Shown: piece after piece, positions 11,471-26,079 of the stretch | How positions within the stretch are numbered: the stretch's first letter is position 1 | Layout of the letters: each line of letters opens with the position of its first letter | Source: Ursus arctos | Lineage: Eukaryota; Chordata; Mammalia; Carnivora; Ursidae | Direction of reading: 5' to 3' | Assembly (NCBI RefSeq): GCF_023065955.2 | Contig: NW_026622874.1 | Span: forward strand, 80,808,917 to 80,872,916 | Length of the DNA stretch: 64,000 nt | The notes under the pieces: generated by a model | What the model was told of the DNA's origin: nothing | Database searches by the model: none | Seen by the model: only the letters and a program-made list of their open reading frames with translations | Position numbers and translations under genes: made by a program

Positions 11471-13865
11471 ACAAGACACACACACAGTGAGTGTTCTGCC
11501 ATCCTTCACCGCTAACCACCTGTGGCTTTGGGAGAGGCCCCCAAAGATGATGATTTGTAACGGAGAAGCCTGTCAGCCCCTGCGTGAACTGCTTGTATTT
11601 GAGAGGTGAACGACGCCACAGACAAACTGGATGACCCACCCAACAGACACAAGGCCAGGACACGGTGCTGCCCAGACAGGAACAGGATTCCAGAAATGGT
11701 TACAACTGGAAACAGCCACCGTATTTACCTTGTCCTTCTCTGGGTCCTTCTTGGGCACGGTGCCACCTTTGTCCCCTTGAGCGCCACAGGTTTCTGAATT
11801 GGACCGAGGCCCTAGAAGAGACAGAGGTGGATTCAGACGGGTGTTGGCCATGCAAGATTCAAGCCAAAGCTCTACACCTGCCCCAGCCTGTTCTACTCTC
11901 CCACTCTCAGGTCCCTTCCAGATGCAGAGCATTTCTCACAGGTCTCCGCTGACCTCTGTGGACAAAGGAGAGACCAGTCCCTCACCCTTGGGGATATGAC
12001 CACTCCGCACAGTAGAGATGATTTCAGAACTAATCAATAACGCTGGACAACTGGGGCCTCCACACATGCAAGTGATGTAAAGACTGTGCTCCATTAAGCC
12101 CAGAGCCCAAAACATCATGTCTGTGCAGGGCACCTGGGCAATGCTTTTATGTCTGTCTATTGCACAATGTCACACTTCTTCTCAATGGCAGACCCCTGCT
12201 GCCCAGTTCTGTATGGTGAAACGAGACAGTCCACGAAATGGATGTCCACAGAAAGTTGAGGAATGTTCCTGTGTCCTCACTCAGGTTGATCCTTGCATTG
12301 CAAAGCCTCGTGGTACCTCCTCTACATCTTCTCCACCGACACATGTAGTCACACGATGAATACGCGCTACAACTCACATCATGCAATCCAGATCATCTTA
12401 CCACATGGTGGCGGAACGAGGGGCAGGGGAGGCCCGCATGTCGACCAAGGTGGAGGAGGCTGAGGTGGCCCACAGCCAATGAAGCCTGGTAAAGTTTGGT
12501 CCATAGGGCAGGGCATGCAGGTGGGCTGAGGAAACCCTCTCACATCCGGACCCACCTGCAGACAGACAGGAAAATAGTTTGGTGAGACAGACAGAAGTTG
12601 TAACACCAAGAGATGAAACCCAAAGAAAGAGCTCTCAGCATCTGCCTCCTTCTCCAATACCACGTTCCAGCAGAGCCGCATCCGTGCTAGAGAACTTGAC
12701 CCCTCCCCACTGCTGCCAACTATAACAAGGGGGGAGAGGGGAATGGATATTACAGGAATAACCTACTGTCACCAAACATCACTAACCATGTCTGCCAATG
12801 GTCACTAGCAAGAAGTAGCATCTTCAAAGATGAAAAAGGAGCATGGCAAACTAGTGAAGGCAGGACACTCCAGACACGGAGGCATCGGGATCCTGGACAA
12901 CACTTCATCTTTCCTCCTCAACCACACAGAATATTTTGGTTTGTTAACAAGAGAGAGAATGTGATGAAACTGCCCTTTCTTCTCAGGAATCCGAGCCACT
13001 CGAGGTGAATCCTTTGCCTGCAAGCCCCTGACTGTCCCCACGCTGCCTCACTTCCTGACACAAGGGTCTTCTGCTCTCTGCAGTTTCTGGCCATGGCCAC
13101 AAACACACTTGAGGAATTAGGGGCCTGTGATCTGACAGGGGAATTGGAAAAGTGTTTTCCAAAAGGAACGTGATACCAATAACCCTTCTATAACTCAGCA
13201 GCTGTGCTTATCTTAAAACACAGTCACTCGGACATTTCAGCACACTGAGTTCCAGAGTAATTTTGTCCAATAGGAAATTCAGATGGGAAGCATAAGTTAG
13301 GGAATCCACAAAACTGTATATGCTTTCCGATGGAAAACTCGAGAACGTGTGATGAGAGAAGAAACCTGCTCTCACTGTGACTTCGGACCAAACGACCTGC
13401 TCCTAGAAGCCCAACCGAAGGGCTTGTGGGGCACCGGTCATGCAGATAATCGCAAACATCCCCCCTTCAAAAGTGTGTGTCACAGTGTGTTTGGCGACAC
13501 GACACTAACAGCTCTGATCATGCAAAATAGTTGTGGAAAGGGTACAAGGAGAGGGATTCTGTATAGCACGTTTACCAGCAGAAGTAAAACAGGGATGACT
13601 TACGAAACATGGCCTATCTAAGCACATTCCAAACCGCAAAGCAGATAATAAAAAATGCACGGAGAGCTTCCCCTAGTTTCCAGTCGTGAGGATGACCACA
13701 GACCTTGTCACAGGTTAATCATCTAACCGCAATACGAACACAATACGTATCGCACCTGTACATACCCCAGTGGGAATCAGGCAGCCCAGAGACTTCAGTG
13801 TGCAGTGAGCTGTCAGCTTCCTTGAGTTATTTCCCCCACGTGCGCTATGGGTGAGCAGGGGTACA

Positions 13866-13906
<41 letters not shown>

Positions 13907-16301
13907 ACAAGACACACACACAGTGAGTGTTCTGCCATCCTTCACCGCTAACCACCTGTGGCTTTGGGAGAGGCCCCCAAAGATGATGATTTGTAACGGA
14001 GAAGCCTGTCAGCCCCTGCGTGAACTGCTTGTATTTGAGAGGTGAACGACGCCACAGACAAACTGGATGACCCACCCAACAGACACAAGGCCAGGACACG
14101 GTGCTGCCCAGACAGGAACAGGATTCCAGAAATGGTTACAACTGGAAACAGCCACCGTATTTACCTTGTCCTTCTCTGGGTCCTTCTTGGGCACGGTGCC
14201 ACCTTTGTCCCCTTGAGCGCCACAGGTTTCTGAATTGGACCGAGGCCCTAGAAGAGACAGAGGTGGATTCAGACGGGTGTTGGCCATGCAAGATTCAAGC
14301 CAAAGCTCTACACCTGCCCCAGCCTGTTCTACTCTCCCACTCTCAGGTCCCTTCCAGATGCAGAGCATTTCTCACAGGTCTCCGCTGACCTCTGTGGACA
14401 AAGGAGAGACCAGTCCCTCACCCTTGGGGATATGACCACTCCGCACAGTAGAGATGATTTCAGAACTAATCAATAACGCTGGACAACTGGGGCCTCCACA
14501 CATGCAAGTGATGTAAAGACTGTGCTCCATTAAGCCCAGAGCCCAAAACATCATGTCTGTGCAGGGCACCTGGGCAATGCTTTTATGTCTGTCTATTGCA
14601 CAATGTCACACTTCTTCTCAATGGCAGACCCCTGCTGCCCAGTTCTGTATGGTGAAACGAGACAGTCCACGAAATGGATGTCCACAGAAAGTTGAGGAAT
14701 GTTCCTGTGTCCTCACTCAGGTTGATCCTTGCATTGCAAAGCCTCGTGGTACCTCCTCTACATCTTCTCCACCGACACATGTAGTCACACGATGAATACG
14801 CGCTACAACTCACATCATGCAATCCAGATCATCTTACCACATGGTGGCGGAACGAGGGGCAGGGGAGGCCCGCATGTCGACCAAGGTGGAGGAGGCTGAG
14901 GTGGCCCACAGCCAATGAAGCCTGGTAAAGTTTGGTCCATAGGGCAGGGCATGCAGGTGGGCTGAGGAAACCCTCTCACATCCGGACCCACCTGCAGACA
15001 GACAGGAAAATAGTTTGGTGAGACAGACAGAAGTTGTAACACCAAGAGATGAAACCCAAAGAAAGAGCTCTCAGCATCTGCCTCCTTCTCCGATACCACG
15101 TTCCAGCAGAGCCGCATCCGTGCTAGAGAACTTGACGCCTCCCCACTGCTGCCAACTATAACAAGGGGGGAGAGGGGAATGGATATTACAGGAATAACCT
15201 ACTGTCACCAAACATCACTAACCATGTCTGCCAATGGTCACTAGCAAGAAGTAGCATCTTCAAAGATGAAAAAGGAGCATGGCAAACTAGTGAAGGCAGG
15301 ACACTCCAGACACGGAGGCATCGGGATCCTGGACAACACTTCATCTTTCCTCCTCAACCACACAGAATATTTTGGTTTGTTAACAAGAGAGAGAATGTGA
15401 TGAAACTGCCCTTTCTTCTCAGGAATCCGAGCCACTCGAGGTGAATCCTTTGCCTGCAAGCCCCTGACTGTCCCCACGCTGCCTCACTTCCTGACACAAG
15501 GGTCTTCTGCTCTCTGCAGTTTCTGGCCATGGCCACAAACACACTTGAGGAATTAGGGGCCTGTGATCTGACAGGGGAATTGGAAAAGTGTTTTCCAAAA
15601 GGAACGTGATACCAATAACCCTTCTATAACTCAGCAGCTGTGCTTATCTTAAAACACAGTCACTCGGACATTTCAGCACACTGAGTTCCAGAGTAATTTT
15701 GTCCAATAGGAAATTCAGATGGGAAGCATAAGTTAGGGAATCCACAAAACTGTATATGCTTTCCGATGGAAAACTCGAGAACGTGTGATGAGAGAAGAAA
15801 CCTGCTCTCACTGTGACTTCGGACCAAACGACCTGCTCCTAGAAGCCCAACCGAAGGGCTTGTGGGGCACCGGTCATGCAGATAATCGCAAACATCCCCC
15901 CTTCAAAAGTGTGTGTCACAGTGTGTTTGGCGACACGACACTAACAGCTCTGATCATGCAAAATAGTTGTGGAAAGGGTACAAGGAGAGGGATTCTGTAT
16001 AGCACGTTTACCAGCAGAAGTAAAACAGGGATGACTTACGAAACATGGCCTATCTAAGCACATTCCAAACCGCAAAGCAGATAATAAAAAATGCACGGAG
16101 AGCTTCCCCTAGTTTCCAGTCGTGAGGATAACCACAGACCTTGTCACAGGTTAATCATCTAACCGCAATACGAACACAATACGTATCGCACCTGTACATA
16201 CCCCAGTGGGAATCAGGCAGCCCAGAGACTTCAGTGTGCAGTGAGCTGTCAGCTTCCTTGAGTTATTTCCCCCACGTGCGCTATGGGTGAGCAGGGGTAC
16301 A

Positions 16302-16342
<41 letters not shown>

Positions 16343-19300
16343 ACAAGACACACACACAGTGAGTGTTCTGCCATCCTTCACCGCTAACCACCTGTGGCTT
16401 TGGGAGAGGCCCCCAAAGATGATGATTTGTAACGGAGAAGCCTGTCAGCCCCTGCGTGAACTGCTTGTATTTGAGAGGTGAACGACGCCACAGACAAACT
16501 GGATGACCCACCCAACAGACACAAGGCCAGAACACGGTGCTGCCCAGACAGGAACAGGATTCCAGAAATGGTTACAACTGGAAACAGCCACCGTATTTAC
16601 CTTGTCCTTCTCTGGGTCCTTCTTGGGCACGGTGCCACCTTTGTCCCCTTGAGCGCCACAGGTTTCTGAATTGGACCGAGGCCCTAGAAGAGACAGAGGT
16701 GGATTCAGACGGGTGTTGGCCACGCAAGATTCAAGCCAAAGCTCTACACCTGCCCCAGCCTGTTCTACTCTCCCACTCTCAGGTCCCTTCCAGATGCAGA
16801 GCATTTCTCACAGGTCTCCGCTGACCTCTGTGGACAAAGGAGAGACCAGTCCCTCACCCTTGGGGATATGACCACTCCGCACAGTGGAGATGATTTCAGA
16901 ACTAATCAATAACGCTGGACAACTGGGGCCTCCACACATGCAAGTGATGTAAAGACTGTGCTCCATTAAGCCCAGAGCCCAAAACATCATGTCTGTGCAG
17001 GGCACCTGGGCAATGCTTTTATGTCTGTCTATTGCACAATGTCACACTTCTTCTCAATGGCAGACCCCTGCTGCCCAGTTCTGTATGGTGAAACGAGACA
17101 GTCCACGAAATGGATGTCCACAGAAAGTTGAGGAATGTTCCTGTGTCCTCACTCAGGTTGATCCTTGCATTGCAAAGCCTCGTGGTACCTCCTCTACATC
17201 TTCTCCACCGACACATGTAGTCACACGATGAATACGCGCTACAACTCACATCATGCAATCCAGATCATCTTACCACATGGTGGCGGAACGAGGGGCAGGG
17301 GAGGCCCGCATGTCGACCAAGGTGGAGGAGGCTGAGGTGGCCCACAGCCAATGAAGCCTGGTAAAGTTTGGTCCATAGGGCAGGGCATGCAGGTGGGCCG
17401 AGGAAACCCTCTCACATCCGGACCCACCTGCAGACAGACAGGAAAATAGTTTGGTGAGACAGACAGAAGTTGTAACACCAAGAGATGAAACCCAGAGAAA
17501 GAGCTCTCAGCATCTGCCTCCTTCTCCAATACCACGTTCCAGCAGAGCCGCATCCGTGCTAGAGAACTTGACCCCTCCCCACTGCTGCCAACTATAACAA
17601 GGGGGGAGAGGGGAATGGATATTACAGGAATAACCTACTGTCACCAAACATCACTAACCATGTCTGCCAATGGTCACTAGCAAGAAGTAGCATCTTCAAA
17701 GATGAAAAAGGAGCATGGCAAACTAGTGAAGGCAGGACACTCCAGACACGGAGGCATCGGGATCCTGGACAACACTTCATCTTTCCTCCTCAACCACACA
17801 GAATATTTTGGCTTGTTAACAAGAGAGAGAATGTGATGAAACTGCCCTTTCTTCTCAGGAATCCGAGCCACTCGAGGTGAATCCTTTGCCTGCAAGCCCC
17901 TGACTGTCCCCACGCTGCCTCACTTCCTGACACAAGGGTCTTCTGCTCTCTGCAGTTTCTGGCCATGGCCACAAACACACTTGAGGAATTAGGGGCCTGT
18001 GATCTGACAGGGGAATTGGAAAAGTGTTTTCCAAAAGGAACGTGATACCAATAACCCTTCTATAACTCAGCAGCTGTGCTTATCTTAAAACACAGTCACT
18101 CGGACATTTCAGCACACTGAGTTCCAGAGTAATTTTGTCCAATAGGAAATTCAGATGGGAAGCATAAGTTAGAGAATCCACAAAACTGTATATGCTTTCC
18201 GGTGGAAAACTCGAGAACGTGTGATGAGAGAAGAAACCTGCTCTCACTGTGACTTCGGACCAAACGACCTGCTCCTAGAAGCCCAACCGAAGGGCTTGTG
18301 GGGCACCGGTCATGCAGATAATCGCAAACATCCCCCCTTCAAAAGTGTGTGTCACAGTGTGTTTGGCGACACGACACTAACAGCTCTGATCATGCAAAAT
18401 AGTTGTGGAAAGGGTACAAGGAGAGGGATTCTGTATAGCACGTTTACCAGCAGAAGTAAAACAGGGATGACTTACGAAACATGGCCTATCTAAGCACATT
18501 CCAAACCGCAAAGCAGATAATAAAAAATGCACGGAGAGCTTCCCCTAGTTTCCAGTCGTGAGGATGACCACAGACTTGTCACAGGTTAATCATCTAACCG
18601 CAATACGAACACAATAGGTATCGCACCTGTACATACCCCAGTGGGAATCAGGCAGCCCAGAGACTTCAGTGTGCAGTGAGCTGTCAGCTTCCTTGAGTTA
18701 TTTTCCCCACGTGCGCTATGGGTGAGCAGGGGTACACAAACACACACACACACACACAAACACACACAAGACACACACACAGTGAGTGTTCTGCCATCCT
18801 TCACCGCTAACCACCTGTGGCTTTGGGAGAGGCCCCCAAAGATGATGATTTGTAACGGAGAAGCCTGTCAGCCCCTGCGTGAACTGCTTGTATTTGAGAG
18901 GTGAACGACGCCACAGACAAACTGGATGACCCACCCAACAGACACAAGGCCAGGACACGGTGCTGCCCAGACAGGAACAGGATTCCAGAAATGGTTACAA
19001 CTGGAAACAGCCACCGTATTTACCTTGTCCTTCTCTGGGTCCTTCTTGGGCACGGTGCCACCTTTGTCCCCTTGAGCGCCACAGGTTTCTGAATTGGACC
19101 GAGGCCCTAGAAGAGACAGAGGTGGATTCAGACGGGTGTTGGCCACGCAAGATTCAAGCCAAAGCTCTACACCTGCCCCAGCCTGTTCTACTCTCCCACT
19201 CTCAGGTCCCTTCCAGATGCAGAGCGTTTCTCACAGGTCTCCGCTGACCTCTGTGGACAAAGGAGAGACCAGTCCCTCACCCTTGGGGATATGACCACTC

Positions 19301-21160
19301 CGCACAGTGGAGATGATTTCAGAACTAATCAATAACGCTGGACAACTGGGGCCTCCACACATGCAGGTGATGTAAAGACTGTGCTCCATTAAGCCCAGAG
19401 CCCAAAACATCATGTCTGTGCAGGGCACCTGGGCAATGCTTTTATGTCTGTCTATTGCACAATGTCACACTTCTTCTCAATGGCAGACCCCTGCTGCCCA
19501 GTTCTGTATGGTGAAACGAGACAGTCCACGAAATGGATGTCCACAGAAAGTTGAGGAATGTTCCTGTGTCCTCACTCAGGTTGATCCTTGCATTGCAAAG
19601 CCTCGTGGTACCTCCTCTACATCTTCTCCACCGACACATGTAGTCACACGATGAATACGCGCTACAACTCACATCATGCAATCCAGATCATCTTACCACA
19701 TGGTGGCGGAACGAGGGGCAGGGGAGGCCCGCATGTCGACCAAGGTGGAGGAGGCTGAGGTGGCCCACAGCCAATGAAGCCTGGTAAAGTTTGGTCCATA
19801 GGGCAGGGCATGCAGGTGGGCCGAGGAAACCCTCTCACATCCGGACCCACCTGCAGACAGACAGGAAAATAGTTTGGTGAGACAGACAGAAGTTGTAACA
19901 CCAAGAGATGAAACCCAGAGAAAGAGCTCTCAGCATCTGCCTCCTTCTCCAATACCACGTTCCAGCAGAGCCGCATCCGTGCTAGAGAACTTGACCCCTC
20001 CCCACTCCTGCCAACTATAACAACGGGGGAGAGGGGAATGGATATTACAGGAATAACCTACTGTCACCAAACATCACTAACCATGTCTGCCAATGGTCAC
20101 TAGCAAGAAGTAGCATCTTCAAAGATGAAAAAGGAGCATGGCAAACTAGTGAAGGCAGGACACTCCAGACACGGAGGCATCGGGATCCTGGACAACACTT
20201 CATCTTTCCTCCTCAACCACACAGAATATTTTGGTTTGTTAACAAGAGAGAGAATGTGATGAAACTGCCCTTTCTTCTCAGGAATCCGAGCCACTCGAGG
20301 TGAATCCTTTGCCTGCAAGCCCCTGACTGTCCCCACGCTGCCTCACTTCCTGACACAAGGGTCTTCTGCTCTCTGCAGTTTCTGGCCATGGCCACAAACA
20401 CACTTGAGGAATTAGGGGCCTGTGATCTGACAGGGGAATTGGAAAAGTGTTTTCCAAAAGGAACGTAATACCAATAACCCTTCTATAACTCAGCAGCTGT
20501 GCTTATCTTAAAACACAGTCACTCGGACATTTCAGCACACTGAGTTCCAGAGTAATTTTGTCCAATAGGAAATTCAGATGGGAAGCATAAGTTAGAGAAT
20601 CCACAAAACTGTATATGCTTTCCGATGGAAAACTCGAGAACGTGTGATGAGAGAAGAAACCTGCTCTCACTGTGACTTCGGACCAAACGACCTGCTCCTA
20701 GAAGCCCAACCGAAGGGCTTGTGGGGCACCGGTCATGCAGATAATCGCAAACATCCCCCCTTCAAAAGTGTGTGTCACAGTGTGTTTGGCGACACGACAC
20801 TAACAGCTCTGATCATGCAAAATAGTTGTGGAAAGGGTACAAGGAGAGGGATTCTGTATAGCACGTTTACCAGCAGAAGTAAAACAGGGATGACTTACGA
20901 AACATGGCCTATCTAAGCACATTCCAAACCGCAAAGCAGATAATAAAAAATGCACGGAGAGCTTCCCCTAGTTTCCAGTCGTGAGGATGACCACAGACCT
21001 TGTCACAGGTTAATCATCTAACCGCAATACGAACACAATAGGTATCGCACCTGTACATACCCCAGTGGGAATCAGGCAGCCCAGAGACTTCAGTGTGCAG
21101 TGAGCTGTCAGCTTCCTTGAGTTATTTCCCCCACGTACGCTATGGGTGAGCAGGGGTACA

Positions 21161-21207
<47 letters not shown>

Positions 21208-24200
21208 ACAAGACACACACACAGTGAGTGTTCTGCCATCCTTCACCGCTAACCACCTGTGGCTTTGGGAGAGGCCCCCAAAGATGATGATTTGTAACGG
21301 AGAAGCCTGTCAGCCCCTGCGTGAACTGCTTGTATTTGAGAGGTGAACGACGCCACAGACAAACTGGATGACCCACCCAACAGACACAAGGCCAGGACAC
21401 GGTGCTGCCCAGACAGGAACAGGATTCCAGAAATGGTTACAACTGGAAACAGCCACCGTATTTACCTTGTCCTTCTCTGGGTCCTTCTTGGGCACGGTGC
21501 CACCTTTGTCCCCTTGAGCGCCACAGGTTTCTGAATTGGACCGAGGCCCTAGAAGAGACAGAGGTGGATTCAGACGGGTGTTGGCCACGCAAGATTCAAG
21601 CCAAAGCTCTACACCTGCCCCAGCCTGTTCTACTCTCCCACTCTCAGGTCCCTTCCAGATGCAGAGCGTTTCTCACAGGTCTCCGCTGACCTCTGTGGAC
21701 AAAGGAGAGACCAGTCCCTCACCCTTGGGGATATGACCACTCCGCACAGTGGAGATGATTTCAGAACTAATCAATAACGCTGGACAACTGGGGCCTCCAC
21801 ACATGCAGGTGATGTAAAGACTGTGCTCCATTAAACCCAGAGCCCAAAACATCATGTCTGTGCAGGGCACCTGGGCAATGCTTTTATGTCTGTCTATTGC
21901 ACAATGTCACACTTCTTCTCAATGGCAGACCCCTGCTGCCCAGTTCTGTATGGTGAAACGAGACAGTCCACGAAATGGATGTCCACAGAAAGTTGAGGAA
22001 TGTTCCTGTGTCCTCACTCAGGTTGATCCTTGCATTGCAAAGCCTCGTGGTACCTCCTCTACATCTTCTCCACCGACACATGTAGTCACACGATGAATAC
22101 GCGCTACAACTCACATCATGCAATCCAGATCATCTTACCACATGGTGGCGGAACGAGGGGCAGGGGAGGCCCGCATGTCGACCAAGGTGGAGGAGGCTGA
22201 GGTGGCCCACAGCCAATGAAGCCTGGTAAAGTTTGGTCCATAGGGCAGGGCATGCAGGTGGGCCGAGGAAACCCTCTCACATCCGGACCCACCTGCAGAC
22301 AGACAGGAAAATAGTTTGGTGAGACAGACAGAAGTTGTAACACCAAGAGATGAAACCCAGAGAAAGAGCTCTCAGCATCTGCCTCCTTCTCCAATACCAC
22401 GTTCCAGCAGAGCCGCATCCGTGCTAGAGAACTTGACCCCTCCCCACTGCTGCCAACTATAACAAGGGGGGAGAGGGGAATGGATATTACAGGAATAACC
22501 TACTGTCACCAAACATCACTAACCATGTCTGCCAATGGTCACTAGCAAGAAGTAGCATCTTCAAAGATGAAAAAGGAGCATGGCAAACTAGTGAAGGCAG
22601 GACACTCCAGACACGGAGGCATCGGGATCCTGGACAACACTTCATCTTTCCTCCTCAACCACACAGAATATTTTGGTTTGTTAGCAAGAGAGAGAATGTG
22701 ATGAAACTGCCCTTTCTTATCAGGAATCCGAGCCACTCGAGGTGAATCCTTTTCCTGCAAGCCCCTGACTGTCCCCAAGCTGCCTCACTTCCTGACACAA
22801 GGGTCTTCTGCTCTCTGCAGTTTCTGGCCATGGCCACAAACACACTTGAGGAATTAGGGGCCTGTGATCTGACAGGGGAATTGGAAAAGTGTTTTTCAAA
22901 AGGAACGTAATACCAATAACCCTTCTATAACTCAGCAGCTGTGCTTATCTTAAAACACAGTCACTCGGACATTTCAGCACACTGAGTTCCTGAGTAATTT
23001 TGTCCAATAGGAAATTAAGATGGGAAGCATAAGTTAGAGAATCCACAAAACTGTATATGCTTTCCGATGGAAAACTCGAGAACGTGTGATGAGAGAAGAA
23101 ACCTGCTCTCACTGTGACTTCGGACCAAACGACCTGCTCCTAGAAGCCCAACCGAAGGGCTTGTGGGGCACCGGTCATGCAGATAATCGCAAACATCCCC
23201 CCTTCAAAAGTGTGTGTCACAGTGTGTTTGGCGACACGACACTAACAGCTCTGATCATGCAAAATAGTTGTGGAAAGGGTACAAGGAGAGGGATTCTGTA
23301 TAGCACGTTTACCAGCAGAAGTAAAACAGGGATGACTTACGAAACATGGCCTATCTAAGCACATTCCAAACCGCAAAGCAGATAATAAAAAATGCACGGA
23401 GAGCTTCCCCTAGTTTCCAGTCGTGAGGATGACCACAGACCTTGTCACAGGTTAATCATCTAACCGCAATACGAACACAATAGGTATCGCACCTGTACAT
23501 ACCCCAGTGGGAATCAGGCAGCCCAGAGACTTCAGTGTGCAGTGAGCTGTCAGCTTCCTTGAGTTATTTCCCCCACGTGCGCTATGGGTGAGCAGGGGTA
23601 CACAAACACACACACACACACACAGACACACACAAACACACACAAGACACACACACAGTGAGTGTTCTGCCATCCTTCACCGCTAACCACCTGTGGCTTT
23701 GGGAGAGGCCCCCAAAGATGATGATTTGTAACGGAGAAGCCTGTCAGCCCCTGCGTGAACTGCTTGTATTTGAGAGGTGAACGACGCTACAGACAAACTG
23801 GATGACCCACCCAACAGACACAAGGCCAGGACACGGTGCTGCCCAGACAGGAACAGGATTCCAGAAATGGTTACAACTGGAAACAGCCACCGTATTTACC
23901 TTGTCCTTCTCTGGGTCCTTCTTGGGCACGGTGCCACCTTTGTCCCCTTGAGCGCCACAGGTTTCTGAATTGGACCGAGGCCCTAGAAGAGACAGAGGTG
24001 GATTCAGACGGGTGTTGGCCACGCAAGATTCAAGCCAAAGCTCTACACCTGCCCCAGCCTGTTCTACTCTCCCACTCTCAGGTCCCTTCCAGATGCAGAG
24101 CGTTTCTCACAGGTCTCCGCTGACCTCTGTGAACAAAGCAGAGACCAGTCCGTCACCCTTGGGGATATGACCACTCCGCACAGTGGAGATGATTTCAGAA

Positions 24201-26036
24201 CTAATCAATAACGCTGGACAACTGGGGCCTCCACACATGCAGGTGATGTAAAGACTGTGCTCCATTAAGCCCAGAGCCCAAAACATCATGTCTGTGCAGG
24301 GCACCTGGGCAATGCTTTTATGTCTGTCTATTGCACAATGTCACACTTCTTCTCAATGGCAGACCCCTGCTGCCCAGTTCTGTATGGTGAAACGAGACAG
24401 TCCACGAAATGGATGTCCACAGAAAGTTGAGGAATGTTCCTGTGTCCTCACTCAGGTTGATCCTTGCATTGCAAAGCCTCGTGGTACCTCCTCTACATCT
24501 TCTCCACCGACACATGTAGTCACACGATGAATACGCGCTACAACTCACATCATGCAATCCAGATCATCTTACCACATGGTGGCGGAACGAGGGGCAGGGG
24601 AGGCCCGCATGTCGACCAAGGTGGAGGAGGCTGAGGTGGCCCACAGCCAATGAAGCCTGGTAAAGTTTGGTCCATAGGGCAGGGCATGCAGGTGGGCCGA
24701 GGAAACCCTCTCACATCCGGACCCACCTGCAGACAGACAGGAAAATAGTTTGGTGAGACAGACAGAAGTTGTAACACCAAGAGATGAAACCCAGAGAAAG
24801 AGCTCTCAGCATCTGCCTCCTTCTCCAATACCACGTTACAGCAGAGCCGCATCCGTGCTAGAGAACTTGACCCCTCCCCACTGCTGCCAACTATAACAAG
24901 GGGGGAGAGGGGAATGGATATTACAGGAATAACCTACTGTCACCAAACATCACTAACCATGTCTGCCAATGGTCACTAGCAAGAAGTAGCATCTTCAAAG
25001 ATGAAAAAGGAGCATGGCAAACTAGTGAAGGCAGGACACTCCAGACACGGAGGCATCGGGATCCTGGACAACACTTCATCTTTCCTCCTCAACCACACAG
25101 AATATTTTGGTTTGTTAACAAGAGAGAGAATGTGATGAAACTGCCCTTTCTTCTCAGGAATCCGAGCCACTCGAGGTGAATCCTTTGCCTGCAAGCCCCT
25201 GACTGTCCCCACGCTGCCTCACTTCCTGACACAAGGGTCTTCTGCTCTCTGCAGTTTCTGGCCATGGCCACAAACACACTTGAGGAATTAGGGGCCTGTG
25301 ATCTGACAGGGGAATTGGAAAAGTGTTTTCCAAAAGGAACGTGATACCAATAACCCTTCTATAACTCAGCAGCTGTGCTTATCTTAAAACACAGTCACTT
25401 GGACATTTCAGCACACTGAGTTCCAGAGTAATTTTGTCCAATAGGAAATTCAGATGGGAAGCATAAGTTAGAGAATCCACAAAACTGTATATGCTTTCCG
25501 ATGGAAAACTCGAGAACGTGTGATGAGAGAAGAAACCTGCTCTCACTGTGACTTCGGACCAAACGACCTGCTCCTAGAAGCCCAACCGAAGGGCTTGTGG
25601 GGCACCGGTCATGCAGATAATCGCAAACATCCCCCCTTCAAAAGTGTGTGTCACAGTGTGTTTGGCGACACGACACTAACAGCTCTGATCATGCAAAATA
25701 GTTGTGGAAAGGGTACAAGGAGAGGGATTCTGTATAGCACGTTTACCAGCAGAAGTAAAACAGGGATGACTTACGAAACATGGCCTATCTAAGCACATTC
25801 CAAACCGCAAAGCAGATAATAAAAAATGCACGGAGAGCTTCCCCTAGTTTCCAGTCGTGAGGATGACCACAGACCTTGTCACAGGTTAATCATCTAACCG
25901 CAATACGAACACAATAGGTATCGCACCTGTACATACCCCAGTGGGAATCAGGCAGCCCAGAGACTTCAGTGTGCAGTGAGCTGTCAGCTTCCTTGAGTTA
26001 TTTCCCCCACGTGCGCTATGGGTGAGCAGGGGTACA

Positions 26037-26079
<43 letters not shown>

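Noticed and set aside
13349..13621. 90-codon plus-strand ORF present in units 6-16, 19, 20 and 23-25
   Set aside because: In the other lineage it is broken by a TAA (CGCTAAC) and by a one-base indel; no splice or start context supports it.
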